A DNA stretch of 38,066 nucleotides from an uncultured Clostridia bacterium (GCA_934133165.1 CAKPAW010000009.1:1-38066); one strand, 5' to 3'. Shown: positions 1 to 7,628, counted from the first letter of the stretch. Translations and numbers: made by a program. The notes: generated by a model not told the origin, from the sequence alone.

Positions 1-52
1 ATAATATTATCATTTTTTATCATATAAGTCGTCATTCTAATATTACTCAATA

Positions 53-520
53 TTACAATTTTGTAATATAATTTAATGTGTAACACGCATATTTTAATGA
101 ACCTTTAACCACTTTTAAAATACTCGCCATATAGTTTTTTGAAAAGCCATACTCAACATATATTTTATTGATAAACTCCTGTAAAAGTCGTGTATCTAAT
201 TGCCATAATTTATAAAATCCTACTCTTGGTTTTACGTGATTTTTAATAATGTTTATATAAGATATTGTAGTAGAGTAATGCAAATTGAAACTTGCATAAT
301 TATCTATCCAATAATCTAAAAAATCTGCATACGACATATTTTCTCTTAACTGCGTCTTTTGACCATTGTAGTAAAAATTGTTATAGGCTTTTGCTCCTTC
401 TTTAAAAGCCTCTGCTTTTGTTGGATACCCTGACTTTGTTATCCATTTTCTTGTTCCCTCAACTGTTGCAATTTCAAATCGGTATTCATATACCTTTCCA
501 CGTTTTCTTACGCTTACCAT
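53..520 (-). pseudogene. Tyrosine-recombinase (phage-type integrase) N-terminal fragment
   Basis: The product keeps the first two parts of a Tn916/phage-type integrase. Residues about 1-55 form the AP2-like arm-type DNA-binding domain (VSVRKRGKVYEYRFEI, then a conserved KAEAFKEGAKAYNNF helix). About residues 60-150 form the SAM-like core-binding domain (YADFLDYWIDNYA and NHVKPRVGFYKLWQL). The open frame stops after about 155 residues, so the catalytic domain with the R-H-R-Y residues is absent. Intact relatives run to about 350-400 residues. The start at 520 is chosen over the longer frame from 586 because GGAGAG lies about 7 nt upstream of it. Past the stop I see no integrase-like continuation in the 52 bases to the window edge, so this is probably a relic of an excised or decayed element. 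Activity as a recombinase is not expected. Confidence 0.8.
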
Positions 521-557
521 AGTTATCTCTCCTTCATTATAAAACTTAATGAAACGG

Positions 558-590
558 AAAAATGCCAGCATTTCGAATGCTGACATTTTA
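558..590 (-). terminator. Hairpin terminator downstream of secA
   Basis: An inverted repeat (CAGCATT / AATGCTG, extended by AAAATG / CATTTT across one mismatch, loop TCG) is followed on the minus strand by TTTTT. It lies about 170 bases past the secA stop and just upstream of the integrase fragment, so it separates the two genes. Confidence 0.6.
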
Positions 591-598
591 TATAACTA

Positions 599-704
599 TG
601 TCCACAATAATTGTCCACGTAGATTTTTTATTGATTTTTATGGGGTTTCCTCGATTCTGTCCACATTATTTATGCTATGTGGACAAATTGTCATCTGTGG
701 ACAA
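599..704. repeat. Five TGTCCACA-like 9-mers upstream of the integrase relic
   Basis: Three copies read TGTCCAC on the plus strand (about 599, 612 and 658). Two read TGTGGACAA (678-686 and 696-704), exactly 18 bases apart. The motif differs by one base from the DnaA box TTATCCACA. Its position upstream of an integrase N-terminus would also suit integrase arm-type binding sites. The motif cluster is seen directly; either function is inference. Confidence 0.5.
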
Positions 705-758
705 ATTTATCATTTTTTCTATTTTTAACAATTCCTTATTTTATAAGGGTTTGCGAGG

Positions 759-3506
759 TTATTTACCACAACATTGCTTATATTTTTTACCACTGCCACA
801 AGGGCAAGGGTCATTTCTTCCAACTTTTGATTCATTATTTACAACTGTTTTGTTCATTCCACCTTCATCTTTTTTATAACTGCCATCTACTAAATTAATT
901 GCTGTGTCTTCTAAACTAGCATTTGTAATTTTAGAAGTTTCTTCACGTTTTGATACTCCGCCTTCTTTTTTTCTAGCATTTAATAAGAATCTAACAACAT
1001 CAACTTTAATATTTGCAGTCATTTCGTCAAACATTTCTCCACCAAGTATTCTATATTGAACAACTGGATCTTTTTGACCATATCCTTGAAGACCAATTCC
1101 GTTTTTTAGTTCATCCATATTATCTATATGGTCCATCCATCTTTGGTCTACTATTTTTAGCATTACTATGCGTTCTAATTCTCTTAATTCTTCACTACCG
1201 AATTCTTCTTCTTTTTTGCTATATATTTCGTGGATTTTATCTTGTACTTCAGTAATAACTTCATTTATATTTGGTTTTTCGCTATTTATTGACTTAACTT
1301 CTTCTATTCCAAATGTAGATTTAATATCTTCCATTAATGCTTCTTTGTTAACATTTTCTTCAGCTAAATAAACTGATACTAGATCTTCTGCAACAGAATC
1401 CATCATTTTTACGATTTTGTCTTTTAAATCTTCTCCATCAAGAACTTGTCTTCTTTGTGCATATATAATTTCTCTTTGTACATTCATAACGTCATCATAT
1501 GAAAGTACGTTTTTACGAATACTAAAGTTTCTACCTTCTACTCTTCTTTGTGCAGATTCTACAGATTTAGTAATCATTCTTGATTCTATTGGCATATCTT
1601 CGTCTGCACCAAGTAAATTATATACAGCTGTTACTTTATCTCCACCAAATATTTTCATTAAGTCGTCATCTAGGCCTATATAAAATCTAGATTCACCTCT
1701 GTCTCCTTGACGTCCAGAACGTCCACGTAACTGATTGTCAATTCTTCTAGATTCATGTCTTTCTGTACCAATTATTTTTAGTCCACCTGCATCTATTACT
1801 TTTTCTTTTTCTTCTTTTATAATGCTGTTATGTTTTTCTTCTAATTCTTTAAATTTATTTCTAGCATCTAATATTTGTTTATCATCTGTTTCGTTAAATG
1901 CTGTTGCTTGTTCGATTAATTCACTTGAATAGCCTAACTTCCTCATTTCTTGTTTTGCTAGGTATTCGCTGTTACCACCAAGCATAATATCTGTACCACG
2001 TCCTGCCATGTTTGTTGCAATTGTAACTGCTCCAAACTTACCAGCTTGTGCTATAATTTCAGCTTCTTTTTCATGGAATTTAGCATTTAATACTTCATGT
2101 TTAATTCCTTCTTTTTTAAGTAAACTACTTAATTTTTCAGATTTTTCAATTGATACTGTACCAACTAATACTGGTTGGCCTTTTTCATGACTTTCTTTTA
2201 TATCATTTATAACTGCTCTAAATTTAGCATTTTCATTTTTATATATAACATCATGGTGATCATCACGAATCATTGGTTTGTTTGTTGGTATTTCTATAAC
2301 GTCTAAGTTATAAATTTCTTGGAATTCAGATTCTTCTGTCATAGCAGTACCTGTCATACCAGATAATTTCTCGTACATTCTAAAGTAATTTTGGAATGTT
2401 ATTGTAGCTAAAGTTTTTGATTCATCTGCAATTTTAACTCCTTCTTTTGCTTCAATTGCTTGATGTAATCCATTGTTGTATCTTCTTCCATACATGATAC
2501 GTCCTGTAAATTCGTCTACAATAAGAACTTCTCCATCTTTTACAATGTAGTCTATATCTTTTTTCATAATTCCATGAGCACGTAATGCTTGATTTACGTT
2601 GTGAACTAACTCAGAGTTTTCTATATCGTTAAAGTTTTCTAAATGGAATTCATCTTCAGCTTTTTTTATACCTTTACTTGTAAGTGTAGCTGATTTTGCT
2701 TTTAAGTCTACAATGTAATCATAGTTTTCGTTATCTTCTGCTTGTTCTAAATCTTTAACGTCTTCTTCCACTATTACTTTTGCTTTTAATCTTTTTACAA
2801 AGTTGTCTGCTTTTTTGTATAAATCAGAAGATTTGTTAGCTCTACCTGAAATAATAAGAGGTGTACGAGCCTCATCTATTAAAATACTATCAATTTCGTC
2901 TACGATTGCATATTTTAATTTTCTTTGAACTAATTGATTTTTATAAATAACCATGTTGTCTCTTAAATAATCAAATCCAAATTCATTATTTGTTCCATAA
3001 GTTACATCACAATTATATGCTTGTTGTTTTTGTGCTGGGTTCATCCCTGATATTACAAGTCCTACTGTTAATCCTAAAAATCTATAAACTTTTCCCATCC
3101 ATTCACTATCTCTTTTTGCTAGGTAATCGTTTACTGTAATAACATGAACTCCTTCTCCTGTAAGTGCATTTAAATATACTGGAAGTGTAGCAACTAATGT
3201 TTTACCTTCACCAGTTTTCATTTCGGCAATTCTACCTTGATGAAGTACAACACCACCTATTAATTGAACATCAAAATGTCTCATTCCTAATACTCTTTTT
3301 GATGCTTCTCTAACAACTGCAAATGCTTCTGGTAATAAATCATCTAAAGACTCACCATTTGCATATCTATTTTTAAATTCCTCTGTTTTTCCTTTTAACT
3401 CTGTGTCAGTTAATTTTGAAATTTCTTCTTCTAAACCATTAATTTTATCTACTATTGGTCTTATTCTCTTTACTTCTTTTTCACTATATGTTTTAAAAAG
3501 TCCCAT
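759..3506 (-). CDS. secA: SecA preprotein translocase ATPase
   Basis: This is the motor of the Sec pathway: it binds preproteins at the membrane and pushes them through SecYEG using ATP. The 915-residue product has the full family layout. Walker A MKTGEGKT is at about 96-103, and DEIDSILIDEARTPL lies near residue 205. The preprotein cross-linking domain follows, then the second nucleotide-binding fold with TNMAGRGTDIMLGG and the QLRGRSGRQGD arginine-finger region. The helical scaffold/wing has the conserved RWMDHIDNMDELKNGIGLQGYGQ stretch. The last residues are the SEC-C zinc motif (CPCGSGKKYKQCC) that contacts SecB or lipids. The start at 3506 (MGLFKTYSEKEV) is preferred over 3578 because it matches SecA N-termini and has AAAGGAAG upstream. 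In many Firmicutes prfB follows secA; here an integrase relic follows instead. Confidence 0.98.
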   Translation of the reverse strand: MGLFKTYSEKEVKRIRPIVDKINGLEEEISKLTDTELKGKTEEFKNRYANGESLDDLLPEAFAVVREASKRVLGMRHFDVQLIGGVVLHQGRIAEMKTGEGKTLVATLPVYLNALTGEGVHVITVNDYLAKRDSEWMGKVYRFLGLTVGLVISGMNPAQKQQAYNCDVTYGTNNEFGFDYLRDNMVIYKNQLVQRKLKYAIVDEIDSILIDEARTPLIISGRANKSSDLYKKADNFVKRLKAKVIVEEDVKDLEQAEDNENYDYIVDLKAKSATLTSKGIKKAEDEFHLENFNDIENSELVHNVNQALRAHGIMKKDIDYIVKDGEVLIVDEFTGRIMYGRRYNNGLHQAIEAKEGVKIADESKTLATITFQNYFRMYEKLSGMTGTAMTEESEFQEIYNLDVIEIPTNKPMIRDDHHDVIYKNENAKFRAVINDIKESHEKGQPVLVGTVSIEKSEKLSSLLKKEGIKHEVLNAKFHEKEAEIIAQAGKFGAVTIATNMAGRGTDIMLGGNSEYLAKQEMRKLGYSSELIEQATAFNETDDKQILDARNKFKELEEKHNSIIKEEKEKVIDAGGLKIIGTERHESRRIDNQLRGRSGRQGDRGESRFYIGLDDDLMKIFGGDKVTAVYNLLGADEDMPIESRMITKSVESAQRRVEGRNFSIRKNVLSYDDVMNVQREIIYAQRRQVLDGEDLKDKIVKMMDSVAEDLVSVYLAEENVNKEALMEDIKSTFGIEEVKSINSEKPNINEVITEVQDKIHEIYSKKEEEFGSEELRELERIVMLKIVDQRWMDHIDNMDELKNGIGLQGYGQKDPVVQYRILGGEMFDEMTANIKVDVVRFLLNARKKEGGVSKREETSKITNASLEDTAINLVDGSYKKDEGGMNKTVVNNESKVGRNDPCPCGSGKKYKQCCGK

Positions 3507-3658
3507 GTGTTTTTTCTTCCTTTCGTAAATCATTTTTTCTATAGGTCTAACTATATCATTATTTACTTTAAAATGCAAGAAAAAATTTAAAGTATATTTA
3601 ACATATTCCAGGCATATATTTAAGTAAAATTATTTTAAAAAGAAAGTAGGTTCTTTCT

Positions 3659-4201
3659 ATGTTTGTTTATAATTTAAAATTAAATAGTTCATTTTTTTAT
3701 AAATTCTTATTAGGTATCATTATATTAGTAGTTATAATCTTGTGTGGAATTGTAGGTTATAAAATATATAAGGCAAGTATTAAATTAAATGATGATATTT
3801 CAAATAGTGATATTACTCAACTTACAACTCAAAATTATACAAATGTTTTGCAATCTGTACACGATAATTTAGATACATATGTTGGACAAAAGTTTAAGTT
3901 TTCCGGCTTCGTATATAGAGTATATGATTTAAATAATGATGAATTTGTTCTTGGAAGAAATATGATTATTAGTTCTGATTTTCAGAGTGTTGTTGTAGGA
4001 TTTCTTTGCAAATATAAAGATGCAATTAAACTTTGTGATAGTACTTGGATAGAATTGGAAGGTAAAATTACAAAAGGTAAATATCATGGCGATGACATTC
4101 CAATTTTAGAAGTAACAAATGTTAGACGAATTGAAAAGCCTAATGATGAATTTGTATATCCTCCAGATAACAATTATATTCCTACTTCTACTATTTTATA
4201 A
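3659..4201 (+). CDS. Membrane-anchored protein with DUF1980/YcgQ C-terminal-like domain
   Basis: The 180-residue product has a single N-terminal membrane segment (about 14-35, KFLLGIIILVVIILCGIVGY) and an external domain. Residues about 70-165 follow the pattern of the C-terminal domain of the TIGR03943/YcgQ (DUF1980) family: VGQKFKFSGFVYR, FVLGRNMIISSD, VVVGFLCKY, TWIELEGKI and HGDDIPILEVTNVRRIEKP. In that family this OB-fold-like domain usually belongs to a longer multi-pass protein paired with a permease (YcgR). Here it stands alone with one anchor and no permease neighbour. The family's usual SCC pair appears replaced by ISS. A weak AAGTAGG ribosome site precedes the ATG. The gene is divergent from secA. 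The domain assignment is from memory of the motif pattern and is moderate; the role is unknown. Confidence 0.6.
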   Translation: MFVYNLKLNSSFFYKFLLGIIILVVIILCGIVGYKIYKASIKLNDDISNSDITQLTTQNYTNVLQSVHDNLDTYVGQKFKFSGFVYRVYDLNNDEFVLGRNMIISSDFQSVVVGFLCKYKDAIKLCDSTWIELEGKITKGKYHGDDIPILEVTNVRRIEKPNDEFVYPPDNNYIPTSTIL

Positions 4202-4206
4202 AAAAC

Positions 4207-4258
4207 CAGAATTAAGATTTTGTACACAGTGTAAACTGTTACAAAATCTAATTTCTGC
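4207..4258. repeat. Long imperfect stem-loop
   Basis: AGATTTTGTA (4215-4224) pairs with TACAAAATCT (4240-4249). An inner ACAGT/ACTGT stem with a GTAA loop sits inside, and the helix extends outward through CAGAA/TTCTG. On the minus strand it is followed by TTTTTT, so it could be a terminator for minus-strand transcripts. Confidence 0.55.
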
Positions 4259-4275
4259 CATATTTATCTTCTACA

Positions 4276-4301
4276 GAAAGTATCATACTATGATAACTTT
4301 C
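4276..4301. repeat. Second stem-loop in the same intergenic gap
   Basis: GAAAGTATCATA pairs with TATGATAACTTTC with one bulged base. No T-run follows directly, so it is not an obvious terminator by itself. Confidence 0.4.
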
Positions 4302-4317
4302 TTAGAATATAAAAATT

Positions 4318-4364
4318 AAAAAGCGAAACTTCAAGTATAAGTTTATACCAAAGTTTCGCTTTTT
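4318..4364. terminator. Bidirectional nested terminator
   Basis: AAAAAGCGAAACTT and AGTTTCGCTTTTT form an outer stem. Inside it is a second perfect palindrome, GTATAAGTTTATAC. A-runs and T-runs flank both sides, so it can end transcription of the convergent genes on both strands. Confidence 0.85.
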
Positions 4365-4395
4365 CTAGATAATAAATCTTTTTTACACCTAAGAA

Positions 4396-4590
4396 TTAAG
4401 AAATAGTTGCTACATACCCATCTTCACATCCGGTCAAAGAAACTGCAACGTTATTTTCCTCTGCCAAATAATACATAATGGCTAAAGGTCCATAACCATT
4501 TTTCTGCATAGCAAATATTTTTTGCTCTACAAGTTTCAAAATCTGCTGTGATAATCCTTCATTTCCTTCTACTCTACTAATTTTACTCAT
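4396..4590 (-). CDS. Small conserved-looking protein of unknown function (64 aa)
   Basis: I do not recognise this protein. It is soluble, about 64 residues, with a predicted helical middle (LSQQILKLVEQKIFAMQKNGYGPLAIMYYLAEENNVAVSL) and a short beta-like C-terminus. It is very likely a real gene. It has a strong AAGGAGGG site about 8 nt upstream of the ATG, a near-consensus sigma-A promoter at 4629-4657, and a terminator at 4318-4364 beyond its stop. It is therefore a monocistronic, probably well expressed unit. No catalytic motif, signal peptide or membrane segment is visible. Confidence 0.8.
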   Translation of the reverse strand: MSKISRVEGNEGLSQQILKLVEQKIFAMQKNGYGPLAIMYYLAEENNVAVSLTGCEDGYVATIS

Positions 4591-4628
4591 TTAGTACCCT
4601 CCTTAGATGTATTATAGTTGATTTTTTT

Positions 4629-4657
4629 ATTATAACATATTATTTTTTTCAAATCAA
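4629..4657 (-). promoter_or_regulatory. Sigma-A promoter of the 64-aa gene
   Basis: On the minus strand TTGATT is followed after 17 bases by TATAAT, with TGT just before the -10 (extended -10). It ends about 40 bases upstream of the ATG at 4590. Confidence 0.75.
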
Positions 4658-4711
4658 TACATATATCGTATTATTTGACCTTCTTCATAATCAGTAATTT
4701 AATTTTGCTAT

Positions 4712-5812
4712 TTATATTTCTCTTTCAAAAATAGATTTTGCAACTCCTTTATCTATCATTGTACTAAATATATTCTTCAAAATTATTAAAACAATAGGTC
4801 CTATAAGCATTCCTATTACTCCTATAAATTTAAAACCTGTATACATTGCAATTAAAGTAAAAATTGGATGTATTCCAAGTTGTTTAGATATAACTCTTGG
4901 TTCTAGGAATTGTCTTACTATACTCATTATTATAAGTAATACTATTATGCTTATTCCTAAAGTTAAATCACCATCACATGCACAAATTATTGCCCATGGA
5001 ATCATAACAGTAGCACTACCAAATATAGGTAGAGCATCTACAAACCCTATTCCCAATGCTGCCATTAAAGGAAATGGGACATTTAATCCAACCAATTTCA
5101 ATATATATAAACCTATTAATGATATTATGAAAGAAACAAGAACTAATATTGCCTCAGCTTTTAGATAAAATCCTAAAGATTTTATTATACTTTTTATGTG
5201 TTTGGTAAATTTTCTTACCCAAGTCTCTGGAAAATGATGTTCTAATTGATCTATCATATATATTTTATCTATGCACATAAAATATAACGCAATAATACAT
5301 ATAATAGTATAAATACCTATCGCAGGTAATGATGTTATTACATTTAATAGATTGGTTAATACATTTTTAATCCAGTTTCCTAAAGTTCCTAAAATATCAT
5401 CTCCAGAAGATTTTAATGTATTTATTATTTCATCTGGAACATGGATTTTGCTTAAATCTATTCCAGATACAATCTCTTGGAATTTGTTTGATATTTTTTC
5501 CATATAAATGTTCAAACTATTAAGTAAATTGGAGGATTCTGATATAAGTGAAAATATTCCCCATACTAAAAGTCCTATTAATATTGATAAAACTATTATA
5601 AAGACAAGTATTGTGCTTGTCTTTCTCTTTAATTTTAATTTTTTCATACTAAACCTTATAATTGGTTCGATAAGAAGTGAAATAATAAATGCTATTAAAA
5701 AAGGCATGTAGAAGATGACCAATTTGAATGCTAAATAAACACCTAAAATAGAAAAAAGAAGGATAACTATTTTTTTTAATACTTTTGACCAATAATTCAT
5801 ATCAATTACCAT
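4712..5812 (-). CDS. ytvI: AI-2E-family permease, YtvI (sporulation) type
   Basis: This is a 366-residue multi-pass membrane protein of the AI-2E/PerM (UPF0118) family. About eight hydrophobic segments are visible, two near the N-terminus (SKVLKKIVILLFSILGVYLAF and a second at about 35-50). A soluble loop between about 85 and 155 contains an amphipathic helix. The family's C-terminal hairpin follows (GIGFVDALPIFGSATVMIPWA, FLEPRVISKQLGIHP, GMLIGPIVLIILK). The pattern best fits the YtvI branch found in spore formers, though transported substrates of this branch are not established. AAGGAGGAG lies 8 nt upstream of the start. The gene is followed at about 120 bases by the small 64-aa gene, which has its own promoter. 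Confidence 0.8.
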   Translation of the reverse strand: MVIDMNYWSKVLKKIVILLFSILGVYLAFKLVIFYMPFLIAFIISLLIEPIIRFSMKKLKLKRKTSTILVFIIVLSILIGLLVWGIFSLISESSNLLNSLNIYMEKISNKFQEIVSGIDLSKIHVPDEIINTLKSSGDDILGTLGNWIKNVLTNLLNVITSLPAIGIYTIICIIALYFMCIDKIYMIDQLEHHFPETWVRKFTKHIKSIIKSLGFYLKAEAILVLVSFIISLIGLYILKLVGLNVPFPLMAALGIGFVDALPIFGSATVMIPWAIICACDGDLTLGISIIVLLIIMSIVRQFLEPRVISKQLGIHPIFTLIAMYTGFKFIGVIGMLIGPIVLIILKNIFSTMIDKGVAKSIFEREI

Positions 5813-5854
5813 TTTTCTCTCCTCCTTTTCTATTTTATGATGCTTGTCTAAGTT

Positions 5855-6295
5855 TTATTCAGCATTTTTAGTATTACATTTACATATATTTTCTATTGTT
5901 TGTCCTACATTTTGAGTTTGAATATTTTTGTGTTTACACAAATCACCTAGAGTTAATATTCCTATTATTTTGTTATTGTCATCTACAACTGGCAAACGAC
6001 GAATTTGGTTTTCGCTCATAAGTTTTTCTGCATTATTAAGTTCATCATTTTCGTTGCAACAACAAACTTTTGATGTCATAATTTCACTAACAGGTGTTGT
6101 ATTTATATCTTTGCCACAAGCAACACATCTTAGTATAACATCTCTGTCTGTAACTAAACCTACTACACTTTCATCTTTATTACATACTGGAACACATCCA
6201 ACATGTTTATTATTCATTAATTTAGCACAATCGCAAATTGTGCTGTTTGGATTAATATAAGCTACACTATCGCACATACAATCTTTTACTTTCAT
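5855..6295 (-). CDS. Two-CBS-domain protein
   Basis: The 146-residue protein is a tandem pair of CBS domains, similar in layout to B. subtilis YhcV. Repeat 1 is about residues 7-60 (CDSVAYINPNSTICDCAKLM ... VVGLVTDRDVI). Repeat 2 is about residues 70-120 (VSEIMTSKVCCCNENDELNNA ... IIGILTLGDLC). Such Bateman modules bind adenine nucleotides and act as energy sensors; what this stand-alone pair controls is unknown. Unusual for the family is the cysteine content, with CCC in repeat 2, CDC in repeat 1 and CKC near the C-terminus, perhaps metal- or redox-related (inference). AAAGGTGG precedes the start. It is probably the first gene before ytvI, 42 bases away. Confidence 0.88.
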   Translation of the reverse strand: MKVKDCMCDSVAYINPNSTICDCAKLMNNKHVGCVPVCNKDESVVGLVTDRDVILRCVACGKDINTTPVSEIMTSKVCCCNENDELNNAEKLMSENQIRRLPVVDDNNKIIGILTLGDLCKHKNIQTQNVGQTIENICKCNTKNAE

Positions 6296-6469
6296 TTTTT
6301 ATACCACCTTTCATTATTTTATATATTTTTATTTTGTTCATTTTTTTATTTTATATTCATTACTATATAATCATAAAAATTTTGTTTTTAATTTAATATT
6401 TTATCAATTTTTTTCTTTTTATTTAATTTTTTTATTTTTGGCATAATTTCAAATTATTTTTAAATTATG

Positions 6470-6498
6470 TTGACTTTTTTATTTTAATATGCTAGAAT
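6470..6498 (+). promoter_or_regulatory. Sigma-A promoter of the tRNA-like RNA
   Basis: TTGACT (6470-6475) and TAGAAT (6493-6498) are separated by exactly 17 bases, with TG one base before the -10. The predicted start point near 6505 lies about 33 bases upstream of the tRNA-like acceptor stem. Confidence 0.8.
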
Positions 6499-6537
6499 AA
6501 TACCATATTAAAATAATTCAATTTTATTTAAGGGTTT

Positions 6538-6653
6538 GCGTGAGTAGCTCAATGGTGGTAGAGTGTAAGGTAATTTAGATGTATTTTAAAATCCTACGTA
6601 GGCATCTCAATTAGTTTTCCTTAAGGTTGGAGGTTCGAATCCTCTTTCACGCG
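6538..6653 (+). ncRNA. tRNA-like RNA with a 48-nt structured insertion in the anticodon loop
   Basis: All parts of a class I tRNA body are present. The acceptor 6538-6544 pairs with 6646-6652. TA occupies positions 8-9. The D stem GCTC/GAGT closes a ten-base loop. The anticodon stem is TAAGG/CCTTA (6566-6570, 6619-6623). A five-base variable loop AGGTT precedes the T arm, GGAGG-TTCGAAT-CCTCT. A15 and T48 would form a Levitt pair. Discriminator G is at 6653 and CCA is not encoded. In place of a seven-base anticodon loop there are 48 bases (6571-6618). These extend the stem with TAATT/AATTA and AGATG/CATCT, leave GTTTT bulged, and end in a 21-base tip made of two 10-bp palindromes. No canonical U-turn anticodon is visible. 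It could be a tRNA with a small intron-like insert, a tRNA-mimic regulatory RNA, or a decayed tRNA. The compensated pairing and own promoter argue against simple decay. Confidence 0.75.
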
Positions 6654-6656
6654 TTT

Positions 6657-6682
6657 GTAAAAAGTACTCATGTATTTTTTAC
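6657..6682 (+). terminator. Hairpin immediately 3' of the tRNA-like RNA
   Basis: GTAAAAAGTAC pairs with GTATTTTTTAC (one G-T wobble) around a TCAT loop, starting 4 bases after the tRNA-like body. It may terminate the transcript or mark a 3' processing site. Confidence 0.5.
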
Positions 6683-6695
6683 TCTTTCCCTTAAA

Positions 6696-6737
6696 AGAAT
6701 CCCAAGTAGATATTCTACTTGGGATTCTCCCTTTTAT
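6696..6737. terminator. Strong bidirectional terminator
   Basis: A perfect 15-bp stem (AGAATCCCAAGTAGA with its complement) with loop TAT is followed by CCCTTTTA on the plus strand and by TTTTAAGG on the minus strand. It ends the tRNA-like transcript, and on the minus strand the 212-aa gene. Confidence 0.85.
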
Positions 6738-6805
6738 ACGATTTCTTCTCTTTATTGTAATATTTAAATATGTTTTTTATTTTACAAAGTTTTTTAATAA
6801 TTTCA

Positions 6806-7444
6806 TTAAAATTTAAAATAATCATTATATATTTTTTCTTCAGTTATTAGTTGTCTTGGTCCACCTGGAAATGGTGGCCTAATTGGTGGCATTTGAGGTC
6901 TTACAGGTGGTCTTGTGTGTGGTGGTCTTCCTGGTAAGAAACCTCCTCCTAATATTTGATTTAATATTAATATTCTAATCAAATCATTTAAGAATGGGTT
7001 ATTATTAGGTCTAATTTGTCTATTGTTTTCGCTCTCAGCATTTCTTTTTGAGTTGTCCTCTATAACTCTGTTACAATTAATATTTGTATTAGCTTTTAGA
7101 TTGCTATTTCTGTTTATCTCTTTTTCTTGAGCTCTGTTATCTATTCTATTATCTAGATTAATTTTTATATTAATTTCATTATTTAAATTAACTCTTTTAT
7201 ATACCTCATCTACCATTATATCGATATTTTCTCTAGTATAATTTCCATTATATTTATTGCATACTTCGCAGACAATTGGATTTACTACTCTGTATATCTC
7301 TGGATAACAATTTTCTAATTCTTTTGCATTTGCAAGTCTTGTTTCGAAACCATAATTTTGTTCTAATGGAATATATTCTTCTCTTCTTTCTACTGGATAG
7401 CCTAAAACAGTTCTCATATAATCTTCATAATTTTGATAATACAT
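6806..7444 (-). CDS. Asn-rich, Pro-rich-tailed protein of unknown function, possibly spore-surface
   Basis: I cannot assign a named family. Residues 1-85 look folded (YEDYMRTVLGYPVERREEYIPLEQNY; YPEIYRVVNPIVCEVCNKYNG; MVDEVYKRV), with a CxxC pair. Residues about 86-150 are a polar Asn/Arg/Glu-rich linker. Residues about 155-200 carry a Gly/Pro-rich stretch (GGGFLPGRPPHTRPPVRPQM) ending in a short charged tail. This architecture, with a conserved head, low-complexity linker and collagen-like or proline-rich C-terminus, resembles spore-coat or exosporium-associated proteins of Clostridia, but that is inference only. No signal peptide or membrane segment is seen. ATAGGAGGT precedes the ATG by a normal spacing. 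Confidence 0.8.
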   Translation of the reverse strand: MYYQNYEDYMRTVLGYPVERREEYIPLEQNYGFETRLANAKELENCYPEIYRVVNPIVCEVCNKYNGNYTRENIDIMVDEVYKRVNLNNEINIKINLDNRIDNRAQEKEINRNSNLKANTNINCNRVIEDNSKRNAESENNRQIRPNNNPFLNDLIRILILNQILGGGFLPGRPPHTRPPVRPQMPPIRPPFPGGPRQLITEEKIYNDYFKF

Positions 7445-7561
7445 AGTTTTACCTCCTATTTAATTATGTATTATCATATTCATTTTAATAAAAATTTGTT
7501 ACAAAAAAAGACGCAAAATGATTGTTTCTTTTTTCCCTTTTGTATCTTTTTATTTTGAAGT

Positions 7562-7606
7562 CCCAAAAGGGACAGATTAACCATTAGGGACGTTTCCTAA
7601 TGGAGT
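7562..7606. repeat. Interspersed repeat, copy 1
   Basis: It begins CCAAAAGGGACAGATTAACC, identical to copy 2, and continues with an imperfect palindrome CCATTAGG-GACGTTT-CCTAATGG. The core GGGACGTTTCC is the exact reverse complement of the core in copy 2. Confidence 0.7.
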
Positions 7607-7628
7607 CAATAAATAAAAAATTAAAATA

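Noticed and set aside
599..704. Chromosomal replication origin
   Set aside because: The motifs match DnaA boxes with one mismatch only, dnaA and dnaN are not nearby, and the neighbourhood is an integrase relic.
562..898. Plus-strand frames between the integrase relic and secA
   Set aside because: They lack ribosome sites, run over a terminator, the repeat cluster and the end of secA, and show no protein-like composition.
6538..6653. Ordinary tRNA or tmRNA
   Set aside because: No seven-base anticodon loop with a U-turn can be formed, and the length (116 nt) is too short for tmRNA and lacks its tag frame and pseudoknots.
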